From Streptomyces sp. NBC_01294 (GTDB lineage: Bacteria > Actinomycetota > Actinomycetes > Streptomycetales > Streptomycetaceae): a DNA stretch of 64,000 nucleotides. The position numbers were made by a program, and so were the translations under genes. Of this stretch, positions 1-8,230 are shown one piece after another. Numbering within the stretch: the stretch's first letter is position 1; every line of letters starts with the position of its first letter. The DNA is taken from the NCBI RefSeq assembly GCF_035917235.1, contig NZ_CP108424.1:222738-286737 (forward strand). Reading direction: 5' to 3'. Under the pieces are notes generated by a model, which did not search any database, had not been told where the DNA came from, and was given only the letters and a program-made list of their open reading frames with translations.

Positions 1-2
1 AG

Positions 3-332
3 ATGCTCACCGGTTCGACGATCGGCCGGACGGTGCTCAAAGGTCTGCTCTGGCTCATGGACGGCCACCGCGAACACCTTGACGCCGCCACCATGCTGAG
101 CGCCGAGGACGGCTTCGACCTTCGCGGCCGATTGCACGAGATCAAGGCGCCCACGCTGCTCCTCCAGGGCGAGAAGGACATCGTCTACCCACTTGACCTG
201 GCCCGGCAGACCGTCAAGGGCATTCCAGACGCCCGGCTGGTCGTCTACCGGGACCGCAGCCATAGCGGAACCTTCACGGACAAACGGTTCGCCGTCGACG
301 CCCTGGCCTTCCTGCAGAACAATCAGCCCTAG
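3..332 (+). CDS. Alpha/beta hydrolase, C-terminal part (cut by window edge)
   Basis: Only the last ~109 residues are visible and the frame is open to the window start, so the true start may lie outside. The segment has the late half of an alpha/beta hydrolase fold: a strand before the acid residue (APTLLLQGEKDIVYP, with the GEKD acid turn) and a DRSHSG stretch that would carry the catalytic histidine, followed by a last helix. The nucleophile elbow would be upstream and is not seen. Function beyond a soluble hydrolase or esterase cannot be told. The next 335 bases hold no gene but contain the res-like site of the resolvase downstream. Confidence 0.7.
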   Translation: MLTGSTIGRTVLKGLLWLMDGHREHLDAATMLSAEDGFDLRGRLHEIKAPTLLLQGEKDIVYPLDLARQTVKGIPDARLVVYRDRSHSGTFTDKRFAVDALAFLQNNQP

Positions 333-544
333 GTTCCAGCCACCAAAGCCCCGGCTTCCTGGCGTGCCACTACATGCCAGTCGGGCTGGTAAGGAGCGGT
401 CAACAAGGGCTTCTCAGGGATCGTGGCGCCCCGCCAGGCAGGCTCGGCCGATCGGACAAGGGCAACAGCTGGGTTTGCATGAGATTGACCGGCCTCGGGG
501 TGATCTCACTCCGATCGCTCCGAGAGCTTGGTGGCCGGATACCC

Positions 545-668
545 AGTGTCGACAAACGAACGTCTGCCGACACTCGCCCCACTGATTGCAAACCCTCAGG
601 TGGGCAGTGTCGGCAACTCGCGTCGAGAATCAACGTCGGTGAACGGCCCGGCCGATAGATTCCGACAC
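545..668. promoter_or_regulatory. Putative resolvase recombination site (res)
   Basis: Directly upstream of the serine resolvase lies a 30-bp imperfect inverted repeat at 545-574: left half AGTGTCGACAAACGA and right half ACGTCTGCCGACACT match as inverted sequences at most positions, with AA at the centre. Further half-sites with GTGTCGGC or CCGACAC occur at 606-615, near 634-639 and at 662-668, the last abutting the resolvase start. A crossover site plus two accessory sites beside the gene is the usual Tn3-type res layout. Subsite borders are my estimate. Confidence 0.6.
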
Positions 669-1271
669 ATGCTCATCGGCTACGCGCGGATTTCGACCGC
701 CGACCAGAACCCCGATCACCAGATCGACGCCCTGCTGCGGGCCGGCGTCAACCGCGACAACATCCACGTCGACACCGCGAGCGGCGCGAAGGCATCCCGC
801 CCGAAGCTCGACCTCGTCATGCAGCTGCTGCGCGAGGGCGACACGTTGAAGGTCACCCGTCTCGACCGGCTCTCCCGCTCCGTCCTCCACCTGGTGACCC
901 TCGGCGCCGAACTGCGCGAGCGAGGCATCGGCCTGCACGTCATCGAGCAGGGCATCGACACCTCCACCATGGAGGGTCGCGCCATGTTCGGGATGCTGTC
1001 CGTCCTCGCCGAGCTCCAGCGCGAGCTGATCGTGGCGAACACCAACGACGGACTCGCGTCCGCACGGGCCCGCGGCCGGGTCGGCGGGCGCCGGCCCAAG
1101 CTCACCGAGGACCAGGCCGAACTCGCCCAGCAGCTCTACGACGCCCGCGAGAAGACCGTCCAGCAGATCGCCGACCTCTTCGGCGTGCCCCGCTCCACGG
1201 TGTACGGGCACCTCGACAAGACCAAGACCGTCCCCCGCCAGCCGAAGAAGAGCGCCGTGGTGCAGCCCTGA
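669..1271 (+). CDS. tnpR: Serine recombinase of the resolvase/invertase family
   Basis: A 200-residue serine recombinase. The N-terminus MLIGYARISTADQN carries the catalytic serine (YARIS-T), followed by DRLSRS and the GMLSVLAELQREL helix of the catalytic domain. The last ~45 residues hold a helix-turn-helix (QQIADLFGVPRSTVYGHL). Length and order are those of Tn3-type resolvases (about 185-200 residues). I chose the ATG at 669 because homology to the family begins there; an upstream in-frame start at 528 would add 47 unrelated residues and run through the res-like site. It would resolve cointegrates of a Tn3-family transposon. Only a decayed piece of a Tn3 transposase remains, at 11.5 kb, so it may be stranded. 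Confidence 0.88.
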   Translation: MLIGYARISTADQNPDHQIDALLRAGVNRDNIHVDTASGAKASRPKLDLVMQLLREGDTLKVTRLDRLSRSVLHLVTLGAELRERGIGLHVIEQGIDTSTMEGRAMFGMLSVLAELQRELIVANTNDGLASARARGRVGGRRPKLTEDQAELAQQLYDAREKTVQQIADLFGVPRSTVYGHLDKTKTVPRQPKKSAVVQP

Positions 1272-1873
1272 AAGCTACCGGTGGGTTACTTGTCCCCTGG
1301 TGTCCGAGCTAGGACTATCGGGCCGGGTCGCCCTGACAAAGCTGATCCCCGTGCGCAGGCGGGCTTCTCTGGGCTTAATCACGGGTTTGTGCCCTGAGTC
1401 AGGCCAGGGCAGGCCACGAGCTCTATTGGGCTGGGCGGCCCGGCTCGGCAGGCCGCCCGTCGCCGAGCCCAGCCAATGGCCCGTGCACCTCACCGCGCGC
1501 CGTCACTCCGCTGACCTGCGCAGTGAGTATGCGCAGCAGCGGCCGCGAGGGCGGTGTGACGTCGTACGTCGTTGGGCCTCGGGTCGTGCGGTATCCGGTC
1601 GAGGGACTCGGCGGGATGGCGGGGGAGGCGGTCCAGTCAGGCAGCCGGGAGACCATCCGCCAGACCGCTGTCCCCGTGGTGCCTTCGCGGACGCAGCGAC
1701 GGGAATCAACTTGGCGTTTGGTTGTCGCACAGCGTGAGCCGCTCGCAAAATCTGTGCTAGAAGCGCGAGTTGTGAAGAGAACCGGGGCAGGGGTGTAAGC
1801 GTCGCGACGGGCTCGAGGGTTGGGGCCTAGTGCTGATCTCCCAGGGGTCGGGCTCTGGGAGATCGGAGGGCGG
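1272..1873. other. Intergenic stretch without recognised gene
   Basis: About 600 bases between the resolvase and the SUKH-like gene. Open frames on both strands read as low-complexity shadows and I recognise no protein motif, RNA or repeat. It may be remnant transposon DNA. Confidence 0.4.
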
Positions 1874-2656
1874 CTACAGAATATCGTCGTTGGATTCGAA
1901 CATGTGGGCGTCAGCGGGAAGCTCGCTGAGGACGTCGGTGCGGATCTCTCCGGTGAGGGCATCCAGGACGAACTGGACGCACGATACGGGGTGATGTTCC
2001 CATTCGGGGCCGCAGCCGGCATCTGCCATGACGGTCCATTCGGCGGGGTCCTGGCCGTTGTGGGTGAGCCAGTACAGGAAGGCGCCGGTGCCCTCGATGT
2101 AGGCGAAGGGAACAAGGCCGCTGCCGTGGGGTGAGAGCTCGCCGGGCTGGGGCTCCCCGCGTTCTCCGGCCAACAGGCGGGCCAGCACTTCGGCACGTTC
2201 CTCGACCATGGTGAAGAGGTCGTAGTTCTTGTCCGGGCAGTCGGGTTCGAGGACCCAGATCGTCTCGTCGAAGAGCCCCCCGCCGTATGTGTCGATGAGC
2301 TGCTTGTAGTCCTCGGGCAGTGCATGGCCAAGGCGGGTACGGATACGACCCCACGAGGGCTTTGGCTGGTCGCGACCCGACGCGGGACGGATACGACCTG
2401 GTGACGCAGATGTTCCTCCTCGATCGAGCTTCGACTCCAGGGCCGCGTTCTGCAACGCGGCTTTGTCCCCGTGAGGGCGGGGAACCGCTGGGTCCCGAAC
2501 GGCGACGCTCCGTGCGCCGAGAACAGGTCGAAGAACGGTGCCGGCAGCCATGTGGCGGTGGCCATTCCACTCTTCCTGTCTGTCTGACGGTCTGGCCGAG
2601 ACGAACCACGGGCAACAAGGACCGGCCCGGACGCCGTCCCAGGCCGGCACTTCCAC
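1874..2656 (-). CDS. SMI1/KNR4 (SUKH)-like protein, N-terminus uncertain
   Basis: The last ~165 residues show the SUKH pattern: a tryptophan-led helix (SWGRIRTRLGHALPEDYKQL), then YGGGLFDETIWVLEP, then GSGLVPFAYIEGTGAFLYW and an acidic end. SUKH proteins commonly act as immunity proteins for secreted or contact-dependent toxins, but others are cytosolic with unknown roles. The first ~95 residues of the frame look unlike protein; another frame with a more natural start (MATATWLPAPFFDLFSAHG) overlaps, so either the start lies inside this frame or the gene carries a frameshift. No toxin gene is visible beside it. The coordinates are the maximum open frame. Confidence 0.6.
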   Translation of the reverse strand: MEVPAWDGVRAGPCCPWFVSARPSDRQEEWNGHRHMAAGTVLRPVLGARSVAVRDPAVPRPHGDKAALQNAALESKLDRGGTSASPGRIRPASGRDQPKPSWGRIRTRLGHALPEDYKQLIDTYGGGLFDETIWVLEPDCPDKNYDLFTMVEERAEVLARLLAGERGEPQPGELSPHGSGLVPFAYIEGTGAFLYWLTHNGQDPAEWTVMADAGCGPEWEHHPVSCVQFVLDALTGEIRTDVLSELPADAHMFESNDDIL

Positions 2657-2690
2657 TGTGCGTGCCGGGACGGTCTGGTCGGTACCAAGC

Positions 2691-2767
2691 AGTCGCTGCT
2701 TGAGTCGCTTCAGAAAACTGCAGGTCAGGAGAAATTTGGACCGGGCTTCAGCGACTGAAGCGACTCA
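2691..2767. repeat. AGTCGCT inverted array, copy 1
   Basis: Left arm AGTCGCTGCTTGAGTCGCTT, then CAGAAAACTGCAGGTCA, a ~25-base spacer, and the inverted right arm TTCAGCGACTGAAGCGACTC. The same plan recurs at 2901-2979, 3033-3114 (opposite orientation) and 6308-6378, bracketing the prim-pol/helicase genes. It looks like an iteron or operator array. Confidence 0.8.
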
Positions 2768-2900
2768 CCTATGGAACTGCCCTCACGAGACCCGCGTAGC
2801 TTCTTCTGGCCTTCGTCCACCCTCGCTGCATCCTGCTCTTAGCGGCCGCGGTGCGCATGCTGGCCTCGGTGTCATGGTCGAGGAGCGACCTTGCAGCGTT

Positions 2901-2979
2901 CAGTCGCTGCCTGAGTCGCTACAGAAAACTGCAGGTCAGAGCACGTTTGTACACTCAGGCAGCGACTGAAGCGACTCAA
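2901..2979. repeat. AGTCGCT inverted array, copy 2
   Basis: Same organisation as copy 1: AGTCGCTGCCTGAGTCGCTA, then CAGAAAACTGCAGGTCA, spacer, then AGCGACTGAAGCGACTCA. The core ACTGCAGGTCA is identical to that of copy 1. Confidence 0.8.
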
Positions 2980-3030
2980 CTTCTTATATATGAAGACATT
3001 CCTGTGTGCGCGTGTGCGTTATATATAGGG
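2980..3030. other. AT-rich tract between repeat arrays (possible duplex-unwinding element)
   Basis: In a GC-rich window this stretch stands out: a small hairpin CTTCTTATATATGAAG followed by a TG/CG-alternating run and TTATATATAG. Its place between AGTCGCT arrays and next to replication genes suggests an unwinding region, by inference only. Confidence 0.45.
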
Positions 3031-3032
3031 AG

Positions 3033-3114
3033 CTTCAGTCGCTTCAGTCGCTGTTGGGAGCATCTCAGGCTTTTGACCTGCGGTTTCTATGCGAGCGACT
3101 CAAAGCGACGGAAG
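3033..3114. repeat. AGTCGCT inverted array, copy 3 (reverse orientation)
   Basis: CTTCAGTCGCTTCAGTCGCT on the left, a core related to the reverse complement of the other copies (TTTGACCTGCGGTTT), and GCGAGCGACTCAAAGCGAC on the right. Further single AGTCGCT boxes follow at 3121-3127 and 3142-3148, and a pair at 3249-3266 just before the primase start. Confidence 0.75.
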
Positions 3115-3248
3115 CGGTTAAGTCGCTCCGCTCTTCCCGTCAGTCGCTTCCGAGCTCCCTCCGGGTCGAAAGGCGACACGCCGGGCCAGACGGCCCCGAC
3201 ACACTGCGCACGGTTCCTGGCTAACTTCGCTAGGCTGTGTTCGTTGTT

Positions 3249-3266
3249 GAGTCGCTTCAGTCGCTG
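3249..3266. promoter_or_regulatory. AGTCGCT box pair in front of the primase gene
   Basis: GAGTCGCTTCAGTCGCTG ends 13 bases before the primase ATG, next to its ribosome-binding site (GGGGAAG). In this position a bound protein would block transcription or translation, so the array could serve autoregulation as well as replication. Confidence 0.55.
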
Positions 3267-3279
3267 TGAGGGGAAGTAG

Positions 3280-4383
3280 ATGCCTTCTGAGCTGCGGTTT
3301 TCTCGCAGCGACTCAGGGCAGTCGACCTCTGAGCGCTCGGTCGCTGGTCTGAGGCTGGCCCGGTGGTGTGCCAGTAACGGCTGGCCCGTCCACCCCCTTG
3401 CTCCTGGTCGCAAAACGCCCACCGCAAATTGCGGAGACTGCGCTGAACCGGGCCACACCCACACCAACTGCCCTTGCCTGCCGGCTGGCCGGTGGTGTCA
3501 CGGTTTCCATGCAGCGACCCTGGACTACTCCCGTATCGAGCAGTGGTGGACCACCAACCCGGCCCTGGGCGTCGGCGTTGCCTGCGGACCCGCGGACCTT
3601 GTCGTCATCGACATCGATGCGCACACGAGTGAACTGCCGTCCCGGGACCGGCTCCTTCCGGGGATCCCCGTCGGGGACGCTGTCGATCTGCGAGGCCTGC
3701 GAACGGGCTTTCACTCTCTGGCTGTGCTGGCGGCTCTCCGCGGTGAGACCTCGCCGGCCGATGACGACTCGACCCTTCGTGTGCGGACGCCTTCGGGCGG
3801 CATGCACGTCTGGTACCGGGCCACCGACGGACGTCAGTGGCAGTGCTCGACGGGATCCGGAAAGAGGGCTCTCGCCTGGCAGGTCGATGTCCGTGCGCAT
3901 GGCGGATACATCGTCGCGCCCGGTACCAGCACCCCCGCCGGCACGTACAAGCCGCTGGGGCAGGTACGTCAGCCTGCCCCTCTCCCCGCATGGCTGGCTC
4001 AGGAACTCCAGCGGACCGGTCACCTGCCCGCCCCCCACATTCCCGCCCCCCGCCCTGTGCCACCACGTGCCCGACAGGCCGTGCTCGCGGCCGGCGGCGG
4101 CCAGGACAAGACCTCACGCCTCCTTACCGCCCTCCTCGCCGAGGTCGCATCGTGCGCCCACGTCGCCGAAGGCGCCGGCTTCACCGAGAAACTCAACAGG
4201 GCCGCGTACAGCTTGGGCGGGCTCGTCGCGGCAGGCCATCTCACCGACTCCGCCGCCCAGGAAGCCCTGAGGGAAGCCGCCACGGCAGCCCGTCCCGGCC
4301 AGGAGCAGCGCTCGGCCCAGATCATCCGCAGCGGCATGGCCGCCGGCGCCCAGCGCCCCCTGCACCTTGGAGGCCGCCGGTGA
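3280..4383 (+). CDS. Bifunctional DNA primase/polymerase (prim-pol, archaeo-eukaryotic primase type)
   Basis: A 367-residue protein with the prim-pol signature: N-terminal RLARWCASNGWPVHPLAPG, then GPADLVVIDIDAH with the metal-binding D-x-D pair (about residues 109-111), then TPSGGMHVWY with the conserved histidine, and VDVRAHGGYIVAPGT. Such domains lay primers and extend them at plasmid and phage origins. A C-terminal helical part (about 270-360) resembles the primase C-terminal region. The ATG at 3280 has a GGGGAAG ribosome-binding site. It overlaps the helicase gene by four bases (GTGA), so the two are translationally coupled. Confidence 0.88.
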   Translation: MPSELRFSRSDSGQSTSERSVAGLRLARWCASNGWPVHPLAPGRKTPTANCGDCAEPGHTHTNCPCLPAGRWCHGFHAATLDYSRIEQWWTTNPALGVGVACGPADLVVIDIDAHTSELPSRDRLLPGIPVGDAVDLRGLRTGFHSLAVLAALRGETSPADDDSTLRVRTPSGGMHVWYRATDGRQWQCSTGSGKRALAWQVDVRAHGGYIVAPGTSTPAGTYKPLGQVRQPAPLPAWLAQELQRTGHLPAPHIPAPRPVPPRARQAVLAAGGGQDKTSRLLTALLAEVASCAHVAEGAGFTEKLNRAAYSLGGLVAAGHLTDSAAQEALREAATAARPGQEQRSAQIIRSGMAAGAQRPLHLGGRR

Positions 4384-5897
4384 GCCCCGCACCCGAAACC
4401 GACGGCTACCTCTTCGACTTCGACCCCGAGGCCGTCGCCGCGCAGATCCTTGCCCAGGCCCCGCCGCCGCCCCTGCCTGCACAGGGCGGCGAACGGGCGC
4501 ACCTGGATCACGCGACTCCCTCCGGGCTCCTGCCCGACACCCTCAGTGACCGCGGGAACGCGAAGCTCTTCGTCCGTCTGTACGCGGGGGACTACCGCCA
4601 CGTCCCGGGCCTTGGCTGGTACCGCTGGGACACGACCCGCTGGCAGGTCGACGAGGACGACACGGTCGTCTGGGCCGCCGGGGATCTGGCCGAAGCCATC
4701 GCAACGACCGACCCCCGCGGCATCCACAGCAACCAGTCGCTGCAGAAGCACCGCCGCAGGGCTCTGAGCACCTCAGGTATGAACGCGATGCTCACCCAGG
4801 CCAAGTCGGCCCCCGGCATGGTCCTGCGGGCCGAGCTCCTCGACGCCGACCCGTACGCCCTGTGCACGCCCGCGGGCATCGTCGACCTCTACACCGGACT
4901 CATCCGGGCGCCCAAGCCCGACAAGGACTTCCACTCCCGCTCGACCTCCACCGGCCCCAAGCAGCAGCCCACTCCCCGCTGGGAACGGTTCCTCACCGAC
5001 ACCTTCGGCGCCGATGCCGAAGGCCGGGAGATGATCGACTTCCTGCACCTGATGCTCGGCTACTCCATCACCGGAGACGTCGGCGCCCAGGTCATGCCCT
5101 TCCTCTTCGGAGCTGGCAAGAACGGCAAGTCCGTTCTCCTCGACGTCCTCATGAAGCTCCTGGGCGACTATGCTGACGCCGCCCCGCCCGGCTTCCTGAT
5201 GGCCCGCACTTTCGACGGCCACCCCACCGAACTCGCCGAGCTCCACGGCCGGCGCGTCATCGTCTGCTCCGAGGTCAAGCCCGGCGACAAGTTCGACGAA
5301 GCCCGCGTCAAACTCCTCACCGGCGGCGACCGGATCAAGGCCCGCCGGATGCGCCAGGACTTCTTCTCCTTCGCCCCCACCCACAAGCTCTGGCTCATCG
5401 GCAACCATCGCCCTGAGGTCGGCACCGGAGGCTTCGCCTTCTGGCGCCGCATGCGGCTGGTCCCCTTCGAGAAGGTCGTCTCCGACGACCGGAAGATCGA
5501 CAACCTCGCCGACATCCTCGTCACCGAGGAAGGCCCCGGCATCCTCGCGTGGCTCATCGACGGCGCACGCCGCTACCTTGCCGGTGAGAAGGACCTCACC
5601 GGCCCCGCCCCGGTCCGGATCGCCACCACCGCGTACGCGGAAACCGAAGACCACACCGGCCGCTTCTTCGAAGAATGCTGTACCTTCCACGCCGACCACA
5701 GGGCCGAACAAGCCCGCCTCTACAGCGTCTACCGCACCTGGTGTCAGAATGAAGGCGCGCCCACCATCTCCTCCCGCGCCTTCGCGGCGCGGGCCCGCGA
5801 GCTCGTAGGCCTCGCATCACCCAAAGAAATGATCTTGTCCAACTCGAAGAAGTACTACCCCGGCATCGGACTGCTCGCAGAGGAGGAGAACGCATGA
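4380..5897 (+). CDS. P4/D5-type primase-helicase (superfamily 3 helicase)
   Basis: A 505-residue protein started by the GTG that overlaps the prim-pol stop. The N-terminal part has the D5 N domain features (GWYRWDTTRWQVDEDDTVVW). The SF3 helicase core follows: Walker A GAGKNGKS (about residue 243), a Walker B-like stretch (HGRRVIVCSEVK), and motif C (HKLWLIGNHRP). The end (EDHTGRFFEECC onwards) matches the winged C-terminal part of phage/plasmid primases. Together with prim-pol it would unwind and prime an origin, presumably the adjacent AGTCGCT arrays. Such modules occur in phages, integrative elements and some linear plasmids, so the gene alone does not say which. Confidence 0.9.
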   Translation: MSPAPETDGYLFDFDPEAVAAQILAQAPPPPLPAQGGERAHLDHATPSGLLPDTLSDRGNAKLFVRLYAGDYRHVPGLGWYRWDTTRWQVDEDDTVVWAAGDLAEAIATTDPRGIHSNQSLQKHRRRALSTSGMNAMLTQAKSAPGMVLRAELLDADPYALCTPAGIVDLYTGLIRAPKPDKDFHSRSTSTGPKQQPTPRWERFLTDTFGADAEGREMIDFLHLMLGYSITGDVGAQVMPFLFGAGKNGKSVLLDVLMKLLGDYADAAPPGFLMARTFDGHPTELAELHGRRVIVCSEVKPGDKFDEARVKLLTGGDRIKARRMRQDFFSFAPTHKLWLIGNHRPEVGTGGFAFWRRMRLVPFEKVVSDDRKIDNLADILVTEEGPGILAWLIDGARRYLAGEKDLTGPAPVRIATTAYAETEDHTGRFFEECCTFHADHRAEQARLYSVYRTWCQNEGAPTISSRAFAARARELVGLASPKEMILSNSKKYYPGIGLLAEEENA

Positions 5898-6268
5898 GCT
5901 CCCTCATCTCCGACGACGAGATCCACCACGAAATTGACCTGATCTGGCTCGAAGACGTCACCGAACTCGACTACGTTCGCCAGTCCCTTGACCGGCTCCC
6001 CACCCGCCGAGGCAAACCCGCCTACCACCGCGACGGCCGCCTCGTCGGCTACGCCCAGCTGGGGCCGCAGGCAAAGCCATCCCGCTCCAGCGGGACCTTC
6101 CGCCGCCGCGTCTTCTGGCTCCTGCCGCACGACCGCGACACCGTCCCCGACGGCCTCTACGCCTCTGGAGCCCCGGCCGAAGCAGTCGACCCAACCACGC
6201 TGGCAGCTGGGAGCAAGGGCCGGAAGACCGAACGGTCGGAGAGGCCGGCGCAAGCGGCTGACGTCTAA
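5894..6268 (+). CDS. Small hypothetical protein coupled to the helicase
   Basis: A 124-residue protein whose ATG overlaps the helicase stop codon (ATGA). The N-terminal half is acidic (MSSLISDDEIHHEIDLIWLE) and the C-terminal tail is basic (GSKGRKTERSERPAQAADV). No family recognised. Position at the end of the replication operon suggests an accessory replication or DNA-binding role, by context only. Confidence 0.75.
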   Translation: MSSLISDDEIHHEIDLIWLEDVTELDYVRQSLDRLPTRRGKPAYHRDGRLVGYAQLGPQAKPSRSSGTFRRRVFWLLPHDRDTVPDGLYASGAPAEAVDPTTLAAGSKGRKTERSERPAQAADV

Positions 6269-6307
6269 CGCTCCCCGACTTCGCGAGAACAGAACGTATG
6301 TGTGGCC

Positions 6308-6378
6308 TTCAGTCGCTTCAGTCGCTGATTTCGTGCCCGTAGGGCTGTGACCTGTAGCTTTTCACAAGCGACTGAAAC
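6308..6378. repeat. AGTCGCT inverted array, copy 4 (downstream of the operon)
   Basis: CTTCAGTCGCTTCAGTCGCT, then a TGTGACCTGTAGCTTTT core like that of copy 3, then AAGCGACTGAAACGA. It closes the replication module on the right, so the arrays bracket the prim-pol/helicase operon. Confidence 0.75.
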
Positions 6379-6379
6379 G

Positions 6380-6770
6380 AGTGCGCTGCCGGAGGTTCCC
6401 CGCCGAGGACGCCGCCAGCGATTGTCGACCACCGAAACCATCTACCCCGCAATGCGTCGGATCCTGGACACCGTCATCAAGGCCAAGACCCCTGCGCACC
6501 TGAGGGAACCCGAGCCGTGATATTGCCAAGGCTGAACTTGGTCGACGCGCCCGGGCACCTTCACCCACAGCCCGGGGGCGTTCAGCGTCCACAAAGCCCT
6601 CAACGACGTCCACGAGGTGCTGAACGAAATGTCGGCGACCCGGACAAGGGCCGTGGCCGACGTCGACGCGCTCGTCCGATCAGCGCCGCCGCCTGCTGGA
6701 GTACGCAGCGCGCAGCGGCCGTTCCCCCACAGCGGGTCGACCGCAGACCTGAATTCAGGGCAGACTCGGA
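6380..6770 (+). pseudogene. Gene debris after the replication module
   Basis: No intact gene. Reading the plus strand, pieces of sensible protein appear (TIYPAMRRILDTVIKAK; then SVHKALNDVHEVLNEM followed by ADVDALVRSAPPP) broken by stops. The second piece resembles a small hypothetical protein often seen in Streptomyces accessory DNA. I treat the stretch as decayed. Confidence 0.35.
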
Positions 6771-6791
6771 GTCGAGGGAAAGGGGCACACG

Positions 6792-7082
6792 ATGACAGCA
6801 CAGCCAATTCACGGGCACGAGCCGGAGCGGGTACCGCGCAACGCCGACGGCATCGGGGCCGCGCTGTCCGGGGAGCGCCGGATGGAGTTCTACCGGGAGC
6901 TGCTGGCTGCCGCGCCGGAGAAGGCGGAGAACGTCCTGCGGCGGTGGTGGCTGGAGGCGATGCTCGACACGGATCCGGAGGCAGACCGGCGTGCGGATGC
7001 CGCGTTGGCGGGCACGATGCCAACGGTCTCGCTCAGTGAGTTGATGACGCGACGCCAGGAGGCGGGCCTCCCCGTTGAATGA
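6792..7082 (+). CDS. Small protein, DUF6247-like, first of a coupled pair
   Basis: A 96-residue soluble protein (GAALSGERRMEFYRELLAA, then AENVLRRWWLEAMLDTDP) that resembles the DUF6247 family of actinobacterial small proteins. A ribosome-binding region (GAGGGAAAGG) precedes the ATG. Its stop overlaps the TTG start of the next gene. The pair layout suggests a two-gene unit such as an antitoxin followed by a partner. Family assignment is from memory. Confidence 0.65.
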   Translation: MTAQPIHGHEPERVPRNADGIGAALSGERRMEFYRELLAAAPEKAENVLRRWWLEAMLDTDPEADRRADAALAGTMPTVSLSELMTRRQEAGLPVE

Positions 7083-7362
7083 CCCGTACGACGGTGGGCT
7101 TCCGTGCGAACTGTCGGAAGACGTCGCGCAGCTGATGATGGACCCTGCACTTCCACCGGAGGCGTTCGGCGCGCTCGTCGCTGCGATGGTCTCTGTCAGC
7201 GAGACCGCGGGGATGATCCCTGGAAGTACAGCGTCTGCGAGCCGGCCTCAGCAGCGACGCCTTGCCCTCGGCGAGGAGGGAGCGCTCGGCATCGCCGAGT
7301 ACGTCATCGTGCTGGACGCCGACCCGCCCCACATCCTCATGACCCACGTCCTGCTGTACTGA
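7075..7362 (+). CDS. Small partner protein (toxin-like pair, unassigned)
   Basis: A 95-residue protein starting with TTG at 7075, eight bases inside the preceding gene, with an AGGAGG sequence about a dozen bases upstream. The C-terminal part (RRLALGEEGALGIAEYVIV, then PPHILMTHVLLY) ends in strands, as in small RelE-like toxins, but I cannot confirm the fold. The tight overlap implies coupled expression with the upstream gene. Confidence 0.55.
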   Translation: MNDPYDGGLPCELSEDVAQLMMDPALPPEAFGALVAAMVSVSETAGMIPGSTASASRPQQRRLALGEEGALGIAEYVIVLDADPPHILMTHVLLY

Positions 7363-7593
7363 CCGCCCCGAGGGCCGGCGCTGCACCAGGTGCACGCCGA
7401 GCCGCGTGCGTACCCGCTGGAGGCGCGGTCGAATCACCCCGTACGGACCGTGCCCAGCGCGGAGAGCCAAGGTCGCCTTCAGCGCACGGCCGCGGCACGC
7501 AGTTCGGGTACCGGCGCGCTGTTGAGGCGGCCGGCCCAGCCAGGGATGGCCCGAGGTGTGTTGTCCGGGCAGGTTCGCGGCGGCGCCGCCGGG

Positions 7594-8001
7594 TTACGCG
7601 TCCGGAGCGCTCAGCGGCGCGGACGTGATGTGTGCCATGGCTGCACAGCGGACCTGGTAGCGGCCGTTGGGGACGTGTTCGGCCGCGGCGAGCCGCACGG
7701 TGAGCGGCCCGGCCCATTCGTACCCCTCGGACTGGCCATGGCGCTCTAACCGGTCGGTCAGCTCCTGCCCCACGACGGTGAGGTGCGGGCCGATCTCGGC
7801 GTACACGGGCGGAGGCAGCTCGACGGTGTACACGTTCGGCACCACGGTGCGGTGGGAGCTGCACACGACGGCCTGCTCGTCGCACGTTCGGAGCAGCGCC
7901 TCGACCACCTCCGCCTCGGCCGAATTACTGCCGAACAGCTTTTCCGCCAGTGCCTGCTCGGCCTGCTCGATCGCCCGCTCCCAGCCCTTCAGTGTGCCCA
8001 T
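7594..8001 (-). CDS. Solo FhaA N-terminal (DUF3662) domain protein
   Basis: 135 residues matching the N-terminal domain of the cell-envelope/division signalling protein FhaA: MGTLKGWERAIEQAEQALAE, then VVEALLRTCDEQAVV, RTVVPNVYTVELPP and GPLTVRLAA. Full-length FhaA carries a C-terminal FHA domain reading phosphothreonine; here the protein ends after this domain with ITSAPLSAPDA. The start was set at the ATG where the family similarity begins; the frame is open 23 codons further. It might compete with or replace the domain of the core FhaA. Confidence 0.75.
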   Translation of the reverse strand: MGTLKGWERAIEQAEQALAEKLFGSNSAEAEVVEALLRTCDEQAVVCSSHRTVVPNVYTVELPPPVYAEIGPHLTVVGQELTDRLERHGQSEGYEWAGPLTVRLAAAEHVPNGRYQVRCAAMAHITSAPLSAPDA

Positions 8002-8230
8002 GAACCGCACCTGCCCGGGTTCCGCGACGTCACGCGCACGCGAGGGCGACGGACACGCCCGCCACCGCACGAGGGTGAAAGGCGATCGCCGAAGTCACCA
8101 GCCTGCTCGCGCCGGGCTGAGGCGGAGGCCCGGTACGGGGAATGTCATGCGACGTCATCTTTGACGGCCGTGCAGGTCAATGGTTGTACACATGGCCGTC
8201 CGCCGGGCAGATCCCGGTTCGGACGCGGCG

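Noticed and set aside
2691..3266. CRISPR array
   Set aside because: Units are inverted, spacings are unequal and the cores are conserved rather than unique spacers; no cas genes.
2538..3279. Open frames across the AGTCGCT arrays
   Set aside because: The frames follow the repeats (for example repeated SLQSL) and have no start or fold features; the region is better explained as noncoding repeats.
3837..4379. Long upstream extension of the helicase frame
   Set aside because: It overlaps the prim-pol gene in another frame; the GTG at 4380 overlapping the prim-pol stop is the sensible start.
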